A DNA stretch of 64,000 nucleotides from Shinella sp. XGS7 (GTDB lineage: Bacteria; Pseudomonadota; Gammaproteobacteria; Burkholderiales; Burkholderiaceae_C), in contig NZ_CP084758.1 of NCBI RefSeq assembly GCF_020535565.1, positions 2,803,001-2,867,000 of the forward strand, written 5' to 3'. Made by a program: the position numbers and the translations under genes. A model generated the notes under the pieces. That model saw nothing but the letters and a program-made list of their open reading frames with translations. It ran no database searches and had not been told where the DNA came from. Of the stretch, positions 63,507-64,000 are shown piece after piece; position 1 is the stretch's first letter, and the number at the start of each line of letters is the position of its first letter.

Positions 63507-64000
63507 ATGCTGAACTACATGATCCGCCGGCTCGGCTACGGCGTGCTGATCCTGATCGGGGTGAATCTCTTCACCTTCTTCCTCTTCTTCTCGGTCAACA
63601 CGCCCGACGATATGGCGCGCCTGAACATCGGCGGCAAGCGCGTCACCCAGGAGCAGATCGAGAAGTGGAAGGTCGAGCGCGGCTATGACAAGCCGCTGTA
63701 CTGGAACGAGGCCGAGGCCGGCGCCCAGAAGGTGACCAAGACCATCCTCTGGGAGCGCTCGGTCTCGCTGATGATGCTGGACTTTGGCCGCTCGGATGCG
63801 CGTCAGGCCGTGAACATCGGCCACGAGATCAAGACCCGCATGGGGGTGAGCCTGCAGCTGGCGGTGCCGCTCTTCGTGCTGCAGGTGATCGTGAGCACGG
63901 CCTTCGCCCTGCTGCTGGTCTTCTTCCGCAACTCACGCATCGACTTCTGGGGCGTGGTGCTGTGCGTGCTGATGCTCTCGATCTCCAGCCTGTTTTACAT
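63507..64000 (+). CDS. ABC transporter permease, peptide type (cut by window edge)
   Basis: The first 164 codons are visible with no stop. It starts MLNYMIRRLGYGVLILIGVN LFTFFLFF, the typical first helix of DppB/OppB-type permeases, then a periplasmic stretch with VERGYDKPLYWNEAEAGAQK and a second helix (VSLQLAVPLFVLQVIVSTAF). The normal family has ~310 residues; the rest lies outside. It forms an operon with the binding protein, which predicts a second permease and ATPase genes to the right. Confidence 0.9.
   Translation, partial: MLNYMIRRLGYGVLILIGVNLFTFFLFFSVNTPDDMARLNIGGKRVTQEQIEKWKVERGYDKPLYWNEAEAGAQKVTKTILWERSVSLMMLDFGRSDARQAVNIGHEIKTRMGVSLQLAVPLFVLQVIVSTAFALLLVFFRNSRIDFWGVVLCVLMLSISSLFY

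Overview
The window is GC-rich chromosomal DNA from a betaproteobacterium, most likely a Burkholderiales member of the Roseateles/Rubrivivax/Inhella type. This is inferred from gene content and protein style (smpB-ratA-rnfH, DUF4124-guaB-guaA, monomeric NADP-isocitrate dehydrogenase); no search was run. It holds four blocks.

(1) Positions 1-25435 are the right two thirds of a siphophage-like (HK97/lambda-type) prophage, entered inside the large terminase gene. The order is terminase, portal, prohead protease, major capsid, four accessory virion genes, connector and tail-completion genes, tail tube, tail chaperones with an A AAA AAC -1 frameshift site, tape measure, tail tip, NlpC/P60-like protein, gpJ-like protein, holin candidates, a DUF5675 protein, nested Rz/Rz1, then a reversed accessory segment (acyltransferase, a Cys-rich gene under a LexA box, a large serine integrase). 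The integrase abuts the 5' end of rimO, so the right attachment junction lies there. Early, repressor and replication genes would be left of the window.

(2) Positions 25448-35598 are housekeeping genes: rimO, a metC-like PLP lyase, adenine deaminase, smpB divergent from ratA-rnfH, a DUF4124 gene divergent from guaB, an MFS transporter and guaA.

(3) Positions 35700-51416 are the most unusual part: a one-strand array of about six CdiA/FHA-like toxin C-terminal cassettes, most followed by a putative immunity gene. None has a signal peptide or TPS secretion domain and no cdiB/tpsB transporter gene is present. Cassettes share near-identical repeats of up to about 1.7 kb and differ only at the C-terminal end. 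One toxin is a BURPS668_1122-like deaminase, two are related ART-like candidates, one is unassigned, and two are degenerate. I read this as a stored reservoir of toxin tips plus immunity genes that could be recombined onto a full-length CdiA elsewhere, or that mainly supplies immunity.

(4) Positions 51391-64000 begin with a Fur-box-like site and a DUF3649-PepSY-DUF3325 iron-uptake operon. Then come monomeric isocitrate dehydrogenase behind an operator-like dyad, a small membrane protein, a bactofilin-like/GNAT fusion, a DUF72 protein, tadA-ldcA, and the start of a peptide-type ABC transporter operon that runs off the right edge.
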